DNA of 64,000 bases from Armatimonadota bacterium (GCA_031432545.1 JAVKGX010000001.1:640411-704410), one strand, 5' to 3'. Shown: positions 52,855 through 61,255, numbered from the stretch's first letter. Notes: generated by a model not told the origin, from the sequence alone. Numbers and translations are program-made.

Positions 52855-54204
52855 TTGCGCTGGATCGGCGGCGTGCTTGCGGTCTTCGTCGCGTTGCTCG
52901 CAGGTGCGGCAGCAGCGTACGTGCTCGACGAGCGTTCGCATGCCGGCACTTTCTACGACGGCATCTGGATCGAAGACCTCCACCTGGGAGGACTCACGCG
53001 CGAGCAGGCGCTGGAGCACCTCCGTGCGCGTGTGCAGGCGAGGGTGCAGCGTCCGATCGTCATTCGCGCGGGGGACCGGACCTGGCGGCGTACTGCCGGT
53101 GAGCTGGGGCTTCGATCCGACCTATACGGCACCGTCCGCCGGGCGTTCGGAGTCGGACGAGCTGGCGGCCTGGTAGATAGACTGCGGATGCGCTGGCGGC
53201 TGCGGTCCGAACCACTCCGCTTGGCGATCCCGTTCAGTGTGGACCCCGCGGCCCTGCGGGCGTTCGTCGACCAGGCCGCCGCCCAGGTGGGGACCCAGCC
53301 GCAAGACGCGCGCCTTTGGGTGCAGGACGGGCAGGTCCGCATCGTCCCCGGCCGCGACGGGACGACCATCGATCACGCGGCGGCGGCTCGCATCCTCGCC
53401 GTCGCCGCGCGGGAAGGGTGGGAACGGGTGACGCTGCCCCTCGCGGCGGTGCGGCCGCGGTGGACGGCCGAACGGCTGCAGGCTATGGGGATCCGGGAGG
53501 TCGTGGCGACCTACACGACGCACTTCCCCGACGTGCCCAACCGGAACTTCAACATCGCTCTGGCGGCCAGCAAGCTCCGGGGCATCCTCCTCCTCACCGG
53601 CGAGGAATTCTCCTTCAACCGTGTCGTCGGACCGCGTACGCGCGCCGCCGGATACCGGGAGGCACCGGTGATCCTCAACGACGAGTTCGTGCCGGGCGAC
53701 GGAGGCGGCGTCTGCCAGGTGTCCTCGACGCTGTTCAACGTGGTGCTGTTCGCGGACCTGAAGATTTTGGCTCGCACCAACCACAGCGCGCCGGTGAGCT
53801 ACCTGCCGCTGGGCCGGGACGCGGCGGTCTCGTACGGCTCATTGGACCTGCGGTTTCGCAACGACGGGCCGCCGCTGCTGATGTGGGCGGAGGTGCGGGG
53901 GCGCGCGCTGACGATCTCGCTTTACGGCACGCGCCGCTCGGGCCGTGAAGTGGCGATCCTCGTGACTGACGTCCAGGTGCTGCCGGCGCCCGAAGGCGAG
54001 ATCCGCCGGCCGGATCCCGGGCTGCCCGTCGGCGCGACCCAGGTGCTGGCAGCCAAGCGCGGTTTCCGGGCAACCACGGTCCGTATCGTCCGCGAGCAGG
54101 GTGTCGTCGTCCGCCGCGAGGTCGTGGCCCACTCGTACTACAAGCCCGTCCCGAAGATCGTGAAGTTCGGAACCCGCAAGCAGGCAGCGCTGAGGGGACC
54201 CTGA
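52855..54204 (+). CDS. VanW-family cell-wall protein with G5 domain
   Basis: A 449-residue exported protein. A signal/anchor segment (about 4-24) precedes two peptidoglycan-binding-4-type units (about 30-215), the VanW domain (about 230-360; NFNIALAASKLRGILLLTGEEFSFN and GGGVCQVSSTLFNVVLFADL) and a C-terminal G5 domain (about 365-445). It likely acts on or binds peptidoglycan, and the name does not imply vancomycin resistance here. TTG 52855 has a GGGGAGG ribosome site. Confidence 0.88.
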   Translation: MRWIGGVLAVFVALLAGAAAAYVLDERSHAGTFYDGIWIEDLHLGGLTREQALEHLRARVQARVQRPIVIRAGDRTWRRTAGELGLRSDLYGTVRRAFGVGRAGGLVDRLRMRWRLRSEPLRLAIPFSVDPAALRAFVDQAAAQVGTQPQDARLWVQDGQVRIVPGRDGTTIDHAAAARILAVAAREGWERVTLPLAAVRPRWTAERLQAMGIREVVATYTTHFPDVPNRNFNIALAASKLRGILLLTGEEFSFNRVVGPRTRAAGYREAPVILNDEFVPGDGGGVCQVSSTLFNVVLFADLKILARTNHSAPVSYLPLGRDAAVSYGSLDLRFRNDGPPLLMWAEVRGRALTISLYGTRRSGREVAILVTDVQVLPAPEGEIRRPDPGLPVGATQVLAAKRGFRATTVRIVREQGVVVRREVVAHSYYKPVPKIVKFGTRKQAALRGP

Positions 54205-54280
54205 AGAAGGGGCGCACGGCGGCGGGGTCCACCGAGACTTCGTCGGCGCTCGGCCGCGCCGACGGACCGGTGCCGTTTGC

Positions 54281-54310
54281 TTGACCCTCCGGATAGAGCG
54301 TCTCTATAAT
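54281..54310 (+). promoter_or_regulatory. Strong sigma-70-type promoter of sigH
   Basis: -35 TTGACC (54281-54286), 18-bp spacer, perfect -10 TATAAT (54305-54310). The transcript would start near 54317, giving a leader of about 60 nt. This is the best-matching consensus promoter in the window. Confidence 0.75.
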
Positions 54311-54373
54311 GTGCTTGGCTTTTTGGCTATAGACCTCTCAAGCGGTTCCACCACACAGTCGACATCGGAGGCG

Positions 54374-55018
54374 ATGCCGGTGGCCGTTGCGCGAAAGGAA
54401 GCGTCAGCACCGTACGCGGAGATGGTGGACGAAGACCTCGTGGAGACGGCGAAGAACGGCGACGATCGAGCCTCCGAATTCCTCATCAACAAGTATCGCA
54501 ACTTCGTGCGCGTCAAGGCTAAGGCGTATTTCCTCATCGGCGCCGATCGTGAAGACATCATCCAGGAAGGCATGATCGGCCTGTACAAGGCCATACGCGA
54601 CTTCCGGCGCGACAAGCTGAGCTCGTTCCGTGCGTTCGCGGAGCTGTGCATCACGCGCCAGATCATCACCGCGATCAAGACCGCCACCCGCCAGAAGCAC
54701 ATCCCCCTGAACTCTTACATCTCCTTGAACAAGCCGATCTACGACGACGACTCCGATCGGACGCTGCTGGACGTGATCGGCGGCATGAAGGTGTCCGACC
54801 CGGAGGAGCTGGTCATCAACGAGGAGGCATCCGCCCGGATGCGGGCCCGGATCCGCCGCAACCTGAGCGAGCTGGAGCACAGGGTGCTCAGCGCCTACCT
54901 CGAAGGCAAGTCCTACCAGGAGATGGCCAACGAGCTGCGCCGCCACGTTAAGTCCATCGACAACGCCCTGCAACGGGTCAAGCGCAAACTCGAGAGGAAC
55001 CTGGAACAAGAAGAATAA
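54374..55018 (+). CDS. sigH: RNA polymerase sigma factor, SigH-like
   Basis: A 214-residue sigma-70-family factor. Region 2 contains ASEFLINKYRNFVRVKAKAYFLIGADREDIIQEG and the -10-recognition helix around FRAFAELCITRQIITAIK; region 4 has LSELEHRVLSAYLEGKSYQEMANELRRHVKSIDNAL. It matches Bacillus SigH (Spo0H) and lies in the same cluster position (rlmB...sigH). ATG 54374 is only 2 bases from GGAGG; GTG 54380 has better spacing. Whether it controls a stationary-phase programme here is unknown. Confidence 0.9.
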   Translation: MPVAVARKEASAPYAEMVDEDLVETAKNGDDRASEFLINKYRNFVRVKAKAYFLIGADREDIIQEGMIGLYKAIRDFRRDKLSSFRAFAELCITRQIITAIKTATRQKHIPLNSYISLNKPIYDDDSDRTLLDVIGGMKVSDPEELVINEEASARMRARIRRNLSELEHRVLSAYLEGKSYQEMANELRRHVKSIDNALQRVKRKLERNLEQEE

Positions 55019-55077
55019 GCGACATCCGCAGGCGGCCTGCGCTCGGCCGACCGGTGCCCGAGCGTCGGGGACGGATC

Positions 55078-55221
55078 ATGATCCGCGTCGTGTGTCCTCG
55101 TTGTGCGCATCCCATCCTGCGGTTGGCCCCCGCCGAGCCGGACGAGGAAGTGGTCTGCCCGCGCTGCGGGGAGGCGTTCGAACCCCGCGAGGAAGAATGG
55201 GTGGACCCAGAAGACGGCTAG
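55078..55221 (+). CDS. 47-residue zinc-ribbon protein, unknown function
   Basis: A very short reading frame with two zinc knuckles, VCPRC (6-9) and VCPRCGEAFEP (27-30), and an acidic tail ending WVDPEDG. It sits 59 bases after sigH in the place where Firmicutes carry rpmG (ribosomal protein L33), but it lacks the L33 pattern. High third-position GC and intact Cys pairs support it as a real gene. It could be a small regulatory or RNA-polymerase-associated zinc protein; this is inference. Confidence 0.6.
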   Translation: MIRVVCPRCAHPILRLAPAEPDEEVVCPRCGEAFEPREEEWVDPEDG

Positions 55222-55228
55222 GCCGGAT

Positions 55229-56206
55229 CTAGCCGCCGATCTGGATCATCGCGCGCTTGTGCGGGTACATGCGCTCGGCCAGGGCGTGGCCGAACGGCCG
55301 GCGGTAGGCCGCGGCCGCGAAGAGGTCGCGCAGTTCCTGATAGGAAGCGCCCGCCCGCAGGGGTGTCAGCAGGTCCTCCTCGTCGTCGCGCAGCAGACAC
55401 AGCCGCAGTTTCCCGTCGGCGGTCAGCCGCAGCCGCCCGCACTTCGCGCAGAACGGCTCGCTGACGGGGCTGATGAATCCGAGAATGCCGATCGCCCCCG
55501 GCAGGCGGTAGGTGCGCGCGGGGTCCTCTCCGGACAGATCCACCGGCCGCAGCGGCCCGAACCGGGCCTCGATGCGGGCCATCGTCTCCTCGCTGCGCAC
55601 CACGCCGGCGGTCGCGAAGTCCCCGACCGTCCCGAACGGCATCATCTCGATGAACCGGACCTCCCAGAGTCGGCGCAGGGTGAGGGCCGCCAGATCCTCC
55701 ACCGCGTCGTCGTTGAACCCGCGGACGACGACCGCGTTGATCTTGATCGGTCGCAACCCTGCCTCTTCTGCGGCTGCCAGCCCTTCGAGCACGTCGCTCA
55801 GCCGGCCGCCACGGGTGATCCGCCGGAATGCCTCGGCGTCCAGCGTGTCCAGGCTGACGTTCACGCGCCGCAGCCCGGCCCGCGCCAGGGGTCGGGCCAG
55901 GTCCCGCAGGCGTACACCGTTGGTGGTGAGGGCGACGTCTGCGATCCCGGGGATCGAGGCGATGCCGCGTACGATGCCCACCAGGTCCGGCCGGACGGTC
56001 GGTTCGCCACCCGTCAGCCGCACCTTACGCACGCCCAGCTCCGCCGCGATCCGCGTCAGCAGCAAGATCTCGGGCTCCTGCAGCAGCTCGGCGGCCGGGC
56101 GGAACGCGATCCCCTCTGCCGGCATGCAGTACACGCAGCGCAGGTTGCACCGGTCCGTCAGGGAGATGCGCAGGTCGCGGATGGGCCGGCCGTACTGATC
56201 CCGCAA
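55229..56206 (-). CDS. moaA: GTP 3',8-cyclase (molybdenum cofactor biosynthesis MoaA)
   Basis: A radical-SAM enzyme starting molybdopterin synthesis. The 325-residue protein has the N-terminal cluster motif C-x3-C-x2-C (DRCNLRCVYCMP), SLTDRC, LTGGEP, and the C-terminal second 4Fe-4S site (PFCAKCGRLRLTADGKLRLCLL), and ends in the catalytic Gly-Gly tail (IQIGG). TTG 56206 has a GGAGGT site 7 bases away. A TATAAT (-) lies at 56236-56241. No other moa genes are nearby. Confidence 0.94.
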   Translation of the reverse strand: MRDQYGRPIRDLRISLTDRCNLRCVYCMPAEGIAFRPAAELLQEPEILLLTRIAAELGVRKVRLTGGEPTVRPDLVGIVRGIASIPGIADVALTTNGVRLRDLARPLARAGLRRVNVSLDTLDAEAFRRITRGGRLSDVLEGLAAAEEAGLRPIKINAVVVRGFNDDAVEDLAALTLRRLWEVRFIEMMPFGTVGDFATAGVVRSEETMARIEARFGPLRPVDLSGEDPARTYRLPGAIGILGFISPVSEPFCAKCGRLRLTADGKLRLCLLRDDEEDLLTPLRAGASYQELRDLFAAAAYRRPFGHALAERMYPHKRAMIQIGG

Positions 56207-56235
56207 GAGGCGACCTCCGGGCGGTTGGTGAATAG

Positions 56236-56241
56236 ATTATA
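56236..56241 (-). promoter_or_regulatory. -10 box of moaA
   Basis: Reverse-strand TATAAT, 30 bases upstream of the moaA start codon. No convincing -35 is visible at 16-18 bp. Confidence 0.5.
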
Positions 56242-56295
56242 CCCTCGGATCGGGGGCAAGATGGCATTTGGCATCCCATCGGTGCGGAGGGGTTC

Positions 56296-56733
56296 ATGAG
56301 CGGTCGGCGGCGCACCCCACGGAGGTTTCCATTCCGCCTCGGACAGCGGGCGGAGATGGCGCGAACCGTCACGGAGGCAGACATCGTGGCGTTCGCGGGC
56401 CTCAGCGGTGACTACAACCCCCTGCACGTGAATGCCGAATACGCGCAGAAGACGCGGTTTGGAGGTCGCATCGCGCACGGGATGCTGTCGGGCGCGTTCC
56501 TGTCGGCCGTGCTGGGGATGCACCTGCCGGGTCCCGGTGCGATCTTCTTGTCCTGTCAGATGCGCTTCCTCAAGCCGACGCGGATCGGGGATACGATCAC
56601 CGCGGCTGCGGAGGTCGTCCGGATTCGCGAGGACAAGCCGATCCTCACGCTGAAGGTGTGGTGTACGAACCAGCACGGTGAGACGACCGTGGACGGCGAA
56701 GCCGTCTGCTACTACGAACCACCCGCAGGCTAG
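56296..56733 (+). CDS. MaoC-fold dehydratase/hydratase (PhaJ-like)
   Basis: A 145-residue hotdog-fold protein. The R-hydratase motif is complete (FAGLSGDYNPLHVNAEYA with the catalytic Asp and His, then RIAHGMLSGAFLSAVLG). It resembles (R)-specific enoyl-CoA hydratases, linking beta-oxidation to other pathways. A GGAGGGG ribosome site precedes the ATG. No fatty-acid gene is adjacent, so the true substrate is uncertain. Confidence 0.85.
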   Translation: MSGRRRTPRRFPFRLGQRAEMARTVTEADIVAFAGLSGDYNPLHVNAEYAQKTRFGGRIAHGMLSGAFLSAVLGMHLPGPGAIFLSCQMRFLKPTRIGDTITAAAEVVRIREDKPILTLKVWCTNQHGETTVDGEAVCYYEPPAG

Positions 56734-56784
56734 GGTGACTGTTTGGTACCCCTCCGCCGTCCGGTGCGCTATGCTGTCGTGGGT

Positions 56785-56859
56785 GCCGGCGTAGCTCAAC
56801 GGCAGAGCAGCTGATTTGTAATCAGCAGGTTAGGGGTTCAAATCCCCTCGCCGGCTCCA
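56785..56859 (+). tRNA. tRNA-Thr (anticodon TGT)
   Basis: A complete 75-nt cloverleaf. Acceptor arms GCCGGCG (56785-56791)/CGCCGGC (56849-56855), D stem GCTC/GAGC, anticodon stem GCTGA/TCAGC with loop TTTGTAA (anticodon TGT), T arm AGGGG-TTCAAAT-CCCCT, discriminator T and encoded CCA. TATGCT at 56770-56775 may be its -10. Confidence 0.95.
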
Positions 56860-57017
56860 CCTTCCGGACCCCGGCTCCGATCCCGCGCGATGCCCGGGGC
56901 GAAGGCACACCCGAAGCAACCGCACCCGCTGCAGGATTGTGCCCGGGCCCACGACCGCACGGCACGGGAATTGCTTTTTTGCAAGGGGTGGGGGGCAGGG
57001 CAGTTGGCGGAGTGACG

Positions 57018-58604
57018 ATGACCGTAGGCGCGACTGTAGGCCACGCCGACCGCAGGGTCCGCCTGTTGTGGAGGCTGATCCGCGAGTTCCAGGTCGGTGT
57101 CCACGATCCGGAATCCCTGCCACAGCGGCTCACCGACGCGCTGCACACTGCAGGTGGCTTCGCCGGCACTTCGATCCTGCTGCCGGACGAGACGGGTGAT
57201 GCCCTCGTCGTCACCGCGTGTTCCGGCCTGGCCCGGCGCTGGGGTCCCGCGACGGTGCCCCGAGGCCGCGGCGTCAGCTGGGAAGTCTATCGCAGCGGAC
57301 GCTCGGAGTACGTCTTCGACCTGACGACCGACCCGCGCACGTACCCACCGGTGTCGCCGGACAGCGTCGGCGGGCGTATGTCCGGTGTGTATCTCCCGCT
57401 GGAGGGCAAGACCGGTGTTGTGGGCGTGCTGGTGATCCATGCCGCCGGTCGCGACGCGATCCCGCCGGAGGACAGGGAGTTGCTGGCGTTGGTGGGGCCG
57501 CCGATCGCACTCGCCATCGAGACCGCCCGCTTGTACGAGGCCCTCTCACGGGCGGTGTCGCAGCGGGACGCGCTGCTGCAGACCACGCGAACGCTGGCCG
57601 ACGGCAGCCTGGATCTGGAGCCGCTGTGCCAGCGCGCGGTCGAAGAGGCGGTGGCCTTGGTCCCGGGAGCCGAGAGGGGCAGCCTGTCGATCCGCGAGGC
57701 AGACGGCTTCGCCTTCGTCGCTGGGGTCGGCTACGACGTCTCGCGGCTGCGGGAGGTGCGGTTCAGCGAGGAGGACCGGCTCAAGTGGTACGGGCTGGAT
57801 GCCTCCTCCCTGCGGCAGGGCACTCCCCGTATCCTTTCGGGTGAGGAAGCCCGGGCGCGGGTCGCCCAGAGCCGTCCGGCCGCAGGCTGGGAGAGGATCG
57901 CGCTGTACGGCGCGATGGCCAGCCTGCGTTCCACCCTCGGTGTGCCGATCGTCTTGGACGGCCGGCTCGAAGCATTCCTGAACCTGGACAACCACAGCCG
58001 ATCCGACGCGTTCGGGCGGGAGTCTGTCGAAGTCGCCAGGATGTTCGCCGACCAGGTCGCCGCCATCCTCAAGGGCGTCCGCCTGCGGGAGCTACTGAGC
58101 GTGCAGGCGAGGACGGATCCGCTGACCGGTCTGTACAACCGGCGATACTTGGAAGAACGGTTGGTGCAGGAAATCCACCGGGCGCTGCGCGGCGGTCACC
58201 GCCTGTCCGTGCTGCTGGTCGACGCGGTCGGCCTGAAGGCAATCAACGATACGCTGGGGCATCGGGTGGGCGACGAGCTGCTGGTGGCGGCCGCCTCGCA
58301 GATCCGCGCCGTCTGCCGTCGGCAGGACGTGGCCTGCCGGTTCGGGGGGGACGAGTTCGTGGTCATCCTACCGGATACCAGCCTGCCGGAAGCCGAGGTG
58401 GCGGCGCGCCGGCTGCTGGCGGGGTTGCCGGCCGCCACTGCACGCTGGCAGGGCGGAATCCAGGTCACCGTCGGCATCGCCAGCCTCCCCGAACACGGCG
58501 ACAGCGCCAGCGCGCTGCTGGCCAGCGCCGACCGCCACATGTACCAGGCTCGCCGGAGGGGGCTGGAGTACTTCCCGCGCACTGAGGTCCGCGAGCGCGT
58601 CTAG
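57018..58604 (+). CDS. Diguanylate cyclase with two GAF domains
   Basis: A 528-residue soluble c-di-GMP synthase. Two GAF sensor domains (about 15-180 and 195-350) are followed by a GGDEF domain (about 370-520; DPLTGLYNRRYLEERL). The active site FGGDEFVVIL is intact and an RxxD inhibitory site (RRQD) lies five residues before it, so the enzyme should be active and product-inhibited. ATG 57018 follows a GGAG site. It is the only c-di-GMP gene in the window. Confidence 0.9.
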   Translation: MTVGATVGHADRRVRLLWRLIREFQVGVHDPESLPQRLTDALHTAGGFAGTSILLPDETGDALVVTACSGLARRWGPATVPRGRGVSWEVYRSGRSEYVFDLTTDPRTYPPVSPDSVGGRMSGVYLPLEGKTGVVGVLVIHAAGRDAIPPEDRELLALVGPPIALAIETARLYEALSRAVSQRDALLQTTRTLADGSLDLEPLCQRAVEEAVALVPGAERGSLSIREADGFAFVAGVGYDVSRLREVRFSEEDRLKWYGLDASSLRQGTPRILSGEEARARVAQSRPAAGWERIALYGAMASLRSTLGVPIVLDGRLEAFLNLDNHSRSDAFGRESVEVARMFADQVAAILKGVRLRELLSVQARTDPLTGLYNRRYLEERLVQEIHRALRGGHRLSVLLVDAVGLKAINDTLGHRVGDELLVAAASQIRAVCRRQDVACRFGGDEFVVILPDTSLPEAEVAARRLLAGLPAATARWQGGIQVTVGIASLPEHGDSASALLASADRHMYQARRRGLEYFPRTEVRERV

Positions 58605-58613
58605 CGTCGCCAC

Positions 58614-59687
58614 TCACCGCACGAGGATGCGGGCGGAGGGGGCCGCCCGCGCGAGGCCGCTGCCAAAGGTGTCTAGCGCTTCCAGGGGCACGACGGCCAC
58701 TACGGCCCCTCCGAAGCCGGCACCGGTGAGGCGGGCGCCGAGCGCACGCGCGCGCAACGCCGCCTCGACGAGCCGGTCCAGTTCGGGTGTGGAGACTTCG
58801 AAGTCGTCCCGCAGCGACCGGTGGGACTCCGACATGAGGCGGCCGAAGGTGATGGCGTCGGCCTGTCGCAGGGCCTGTGCACCCGCCCACACCCGGGCGT
58901 TCTCGCAGACGACGTGCCGCACACGGCGTGGCAGCGGATCCGGAAGGGTTTCGGCGCGCAGGAGGTCGTCGGGGGTGAGGTCGCGGAGCGCACACACACC
59001 CAGCAGCCTCGCAGCGCGCTCGCACTCTACGCGCCGCCGATTGTACTTACCTTCAGCCAGGTGCCTGCGCACGCCCGAGTCGATCACCACCATCCGGTGC
59101 CCCGGAAGCAGCGGCAAGTGCTCGTAGCGGAGGTCGCGCGTGTCCAACAACAGCGCCGTCCCGGCCTGCCCCACCGAGGCGACCATCTGGTCCATGATGC
59201 CGCAGCGGACGCCGACGAACTCGACCTCCGCACGCTGGGCCAGTTGCGCCAGGTGCAAGTCGTCGAGTGCCAGCCCGTACAGTTGGCGCACGGCCCGCAT
59301 GACCGCGACTTCCAGAGCAGCGGAACTCGACAGCCCCACGCCCAGGGGCACCGTGCTGTCGATCCGCAGCCTCACGCCGGGGACGTCGAAGCCCTCGCGC
59401 CGCAGCGCCCAGACGCACCCGGCCGGATAGTCGAGCCAGTCTCCCTGCGGGCCCGCATCGACCCCGCGGGCCCTGCGCTCACCGAACGCAACGCTGTACG
59501 CCTCCACCAGGCCCTCGGCCACGCCCGCTTCCACGCAGGTCGCCAGCGGCAGCGGCACCGGCAGCACGAAGCCCTCGTTGTAGTCGGTGTGCTCACCGAG
59601 CAGGTTGACGCGCGCGGGGGCGCAGGCCACCGCGGCGGGCGGGCTGCCGAACAGGTCGCGAAAGGACACGGCGCCGGCGGTGCTCAC
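58614..59687 (-). CDS. galK: Galactokinase
   Basis: Phosphorylates galactose in the Leloir pathway. The 357-residue GHMP kinase has APARVNLLGEHTDYNEGFVLP (galactokinase signature), the ATP loop VPLGVGLSSSAALEVAVM, the catalytic base in CGIMDQM and the C-terminal GARLTGAGFGGAVVAVV. GTG 59687 matches the family's N terminus. The frame is open upstream into a glycosidase remnant, but that is not part of the enzyme. galT/galE are absent nearby. Confidence 0.92.
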   Translation of the reverse strand: MSTAGAVSFRDLFGSPPAAVACAPARVNLLGEHTDYNEGFVLPVPLPLATCVEAGVAEGLVEAYSVAFGERRARGVDAGPQGDWLDYPAGCVWALRREGFDVPGVRLRIDSTVPLGVGLSSSAALEVAVMRAVRQLYGLALDDLHLAQLAQRAEVEFVGVRCGIMDQMVASVGQAGTALLLDTRDLRYEHLPLLPGHRMVVIDSGVRRHLAEGKYNRRRVECERAARLLGVCALRDLTPDDLLRAETLPDPLPRRVRHVVCENARVWAGAQALRQADAITFGRLMSESHRSLRDDFEVSTPELDRLVEAALRARALGARLTGAGFGGAVVAVVPLEALDTFGSGLARAAPSARILVR

Positions 59688-60059
59688 AGGACGTGGGGTG
59701 CGAAATCGACTTCGCGGTCTGGGACGACGAAACGCACCCGGGCGCAGAGCGCCCAGCAGCAGGATGCGGCGGTCACCGACCTCGAGGGCGCCCACACCGC
59801 TGCCGGTCCACGCCGCAGCGCCCGCACACACGGGGTCGTCGGTCTGCGGCCGCAGTGCGTCGCCCGGCGCCGGAGGGCGGTCGAGGGGCATCCATCCGCA
59901 CAGGCTCCACGACTGCCATCCGTGGCGGAAGAAGCGCGTCGGGCCGAAAGGGTGCAGCATCCTGACGCGGCCGGACAGCCGCAAGCCAGCCGCCGTGTTT
60001 GCCACCGCTCCCACCCGCGCCGGGAGCCGGAGGCCGCCGGCTTGGAGGATCGTCTCCAC
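59688..60059 (-). pseudogene. GH36-like alpha-galactosidase N-terminal remnant
   Basis: A gene start with GGGGAGGG ribosome site and GTG 60059 encodes about 105 residues containing PFGPTRFFRHGWQSWSLCG and VGALEVGDRRILLLGAL, the N-terminal pattern of bacterial GH36 alpha-galactosidases. After that, third-position GC moves to another frame (reading RVRFVVPDREVDFAPHVL, then a stop that overlaps the galK GTG by 4 bases). The catalytic barrel is missing. It is most simply a truncated, frame-shifted gene once co-transcribed with galK. Confidence 0.6.
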
Positions 60060-60139
60060 GTACCTAGCCCTCCCCCGACCCGTCAGGAGTCTACTACCGC
60101 AGCGCCGCAGCGGGTAGCGCCGGCAAGGTCTGCGGCCGC

Positions 60140-60359
60140 TCAGGCCGACAGCCTGCGGCGAATGCGGGCGATGGCCTGTTTGTGCAGTCGGTAGACGTGC
60201 GAGAGGCTGATGCCCAGAGTGCGAGCCAGGCGGCGCGGCGCTTCGCCGCTGCTGCAGCAAGCCTCGACGACTGCCCGCTCGCGCGCCGGCATGCGGCCGA
60301 GCAGAGCCTGCAACTGTTCGCACAGGACGCGGTCTTCGACCTCGGCCAGCGCGTCCAGG
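60140..60359 (-). pseudogene. Sigma factor gene, C-terminal fragment (region 4)
   Basis: The - strand encodes LDALAEVEDRVLCEQLQALL and then a helix-turn-helix APRRLARTLGISLSHVYRLH, ending in IARIRRRLSA and stop at 60140-60142. This is region 4 of a SigB/SigF-type (general stress) sigma factor. The fragment has no start of its own; its N-terminal half lies at 61078-61243 in the same frame. The middle (late region 2 and region 3) is lost. Confidence 0.7.
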
Positions 60360-61077
60360 GCGGCGTTGCTGGTCCGTCCGCGCTATCCGCACGCCGCCTA
60401 CCTGTTCCTGTACATGCCCGGTGTGCTGGTCGCCTCGTATCTGCACGGGATACTCAGGGGCGCGATCGCCGCGCTGGCGAGCACCGTGCTGGCTGACCTG
60501 TTCATCCTGGCGCCATACGGGCCGTTCTTCTGGAACGTGCCGGCCTCGCTGGGTTCCGCCACCCTCTTTCTGCTCAGCGCCGGGGTGATCGCACTCAGGG
60601 GTGCACGGTACCGCACCTACCGCAGACAGCTGGAGCGGGAAATAGAGGAGCGCAGCCGAAGAGAACGGCACGCCCGCTTTCTGACCGAGATCATGGTGGA
60701 ATTCTCCCGCCAGCGCGAACTCGATCCTCTGCTGCACCGCGTCGCGCAACGTTGCACCGAGGTGTTCGGGGAGTGGTGCGCAATCGCCACCTTCGAGGAG
60801 GGCCGGCTGCGCCTCGGAGCGCTGTACCATGCCGACGCGGAGAAGGTGGAGCGTCTGCGCGCGCTGGTCTCAGACGGCGCGGTGGTCCCCGGAGGCGATC
60901 CGGTCGTGGCGCGGCTGCTGGACGGCGACGCGCCGCTGGTGCTCTCGGCGGACGATGCTGCCCCGCCCGCAGAGCTCGTGGATGTCGCGGCGGCGCTGCG
61001 CGACCTGGAGGTGCGCCGGGCCCTCGGCGTCCCCCTGTGCGCCGGGGGAGAGGCGATCGGGGTTCTGGCGTGGGCGA
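60360..61077 (+). pseudogene. DUF4118-GAF sensor fragment, opposite to the flanking sigma pieces
   Basis: About 239 + strand codons without a start or natural end. The first part has DUF4118-like membrane segments (AYLFLYMPGVLVASYLHG, ALASTVLADLFILAPYG), then a coiled coil (LEREIEERSRRERHARF) and a nearly full GAF domain ending at LGVPLCAGGEAIGVLAWA. Both ends stop abruptly at 8-bp inverted repeats (CGTCCAGG 60352-60359 and CCTGGACG 61078-61085). The output domain (kinase or phosphatase) is missing. Confidence 0.65.
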
Positions 61078-61243
61078 CCTGGACGAGATCCTCGAGGGCC
61101 TCGCCGCGGTGGGTGAACTTCACAGCGAAGTAGATGGCCAGGCGCGCATGTGCCAGGGCCACCTGCTCACGGAGTTTCGGGTCGCGTGTCCGGTGATATG
61201 CCAGAATGAGGTCTTCCTGAGGCGACTGCCCGCGCACATCCAC
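61078..61243 (-). pseudogene. Sigma factor gene, N-terminal fragment (region 2)
   Basis: ATG 61243 starts MDVRGQSPQEDLILAYHRTR, followed by LREQVALAHARLAIYFAVKF and GEALEDLVQVA, the beginning of region 2 of a SigB/SigF-type sigma factor. It breaks off at the inverted repeat. The start lies 13 bases after the anti-sigma remnant, the usual anti-sigma/sigma order (rsbW-sigB). Confidence 0.7.
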
Positions 61244-61255
61244 GCCGTCTGCGTC

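Noticed and set aside
55078-55221. Ribosomal protein L33 (rpmG) after sigH
   Set aside because: The cysteine pairs are present, but the basic L33 core and the length pattern are missing and the tail is acidic.
58614-60830. A 738-codon open frame on the - strand as one giant galactokinase fusion
   Set aside because: Only 58614-59687 is galactokinase. The rest passes through a GH36 remnant, the sigma fragment and antisense of the GAF segment, and the composition and motifs change at each border.
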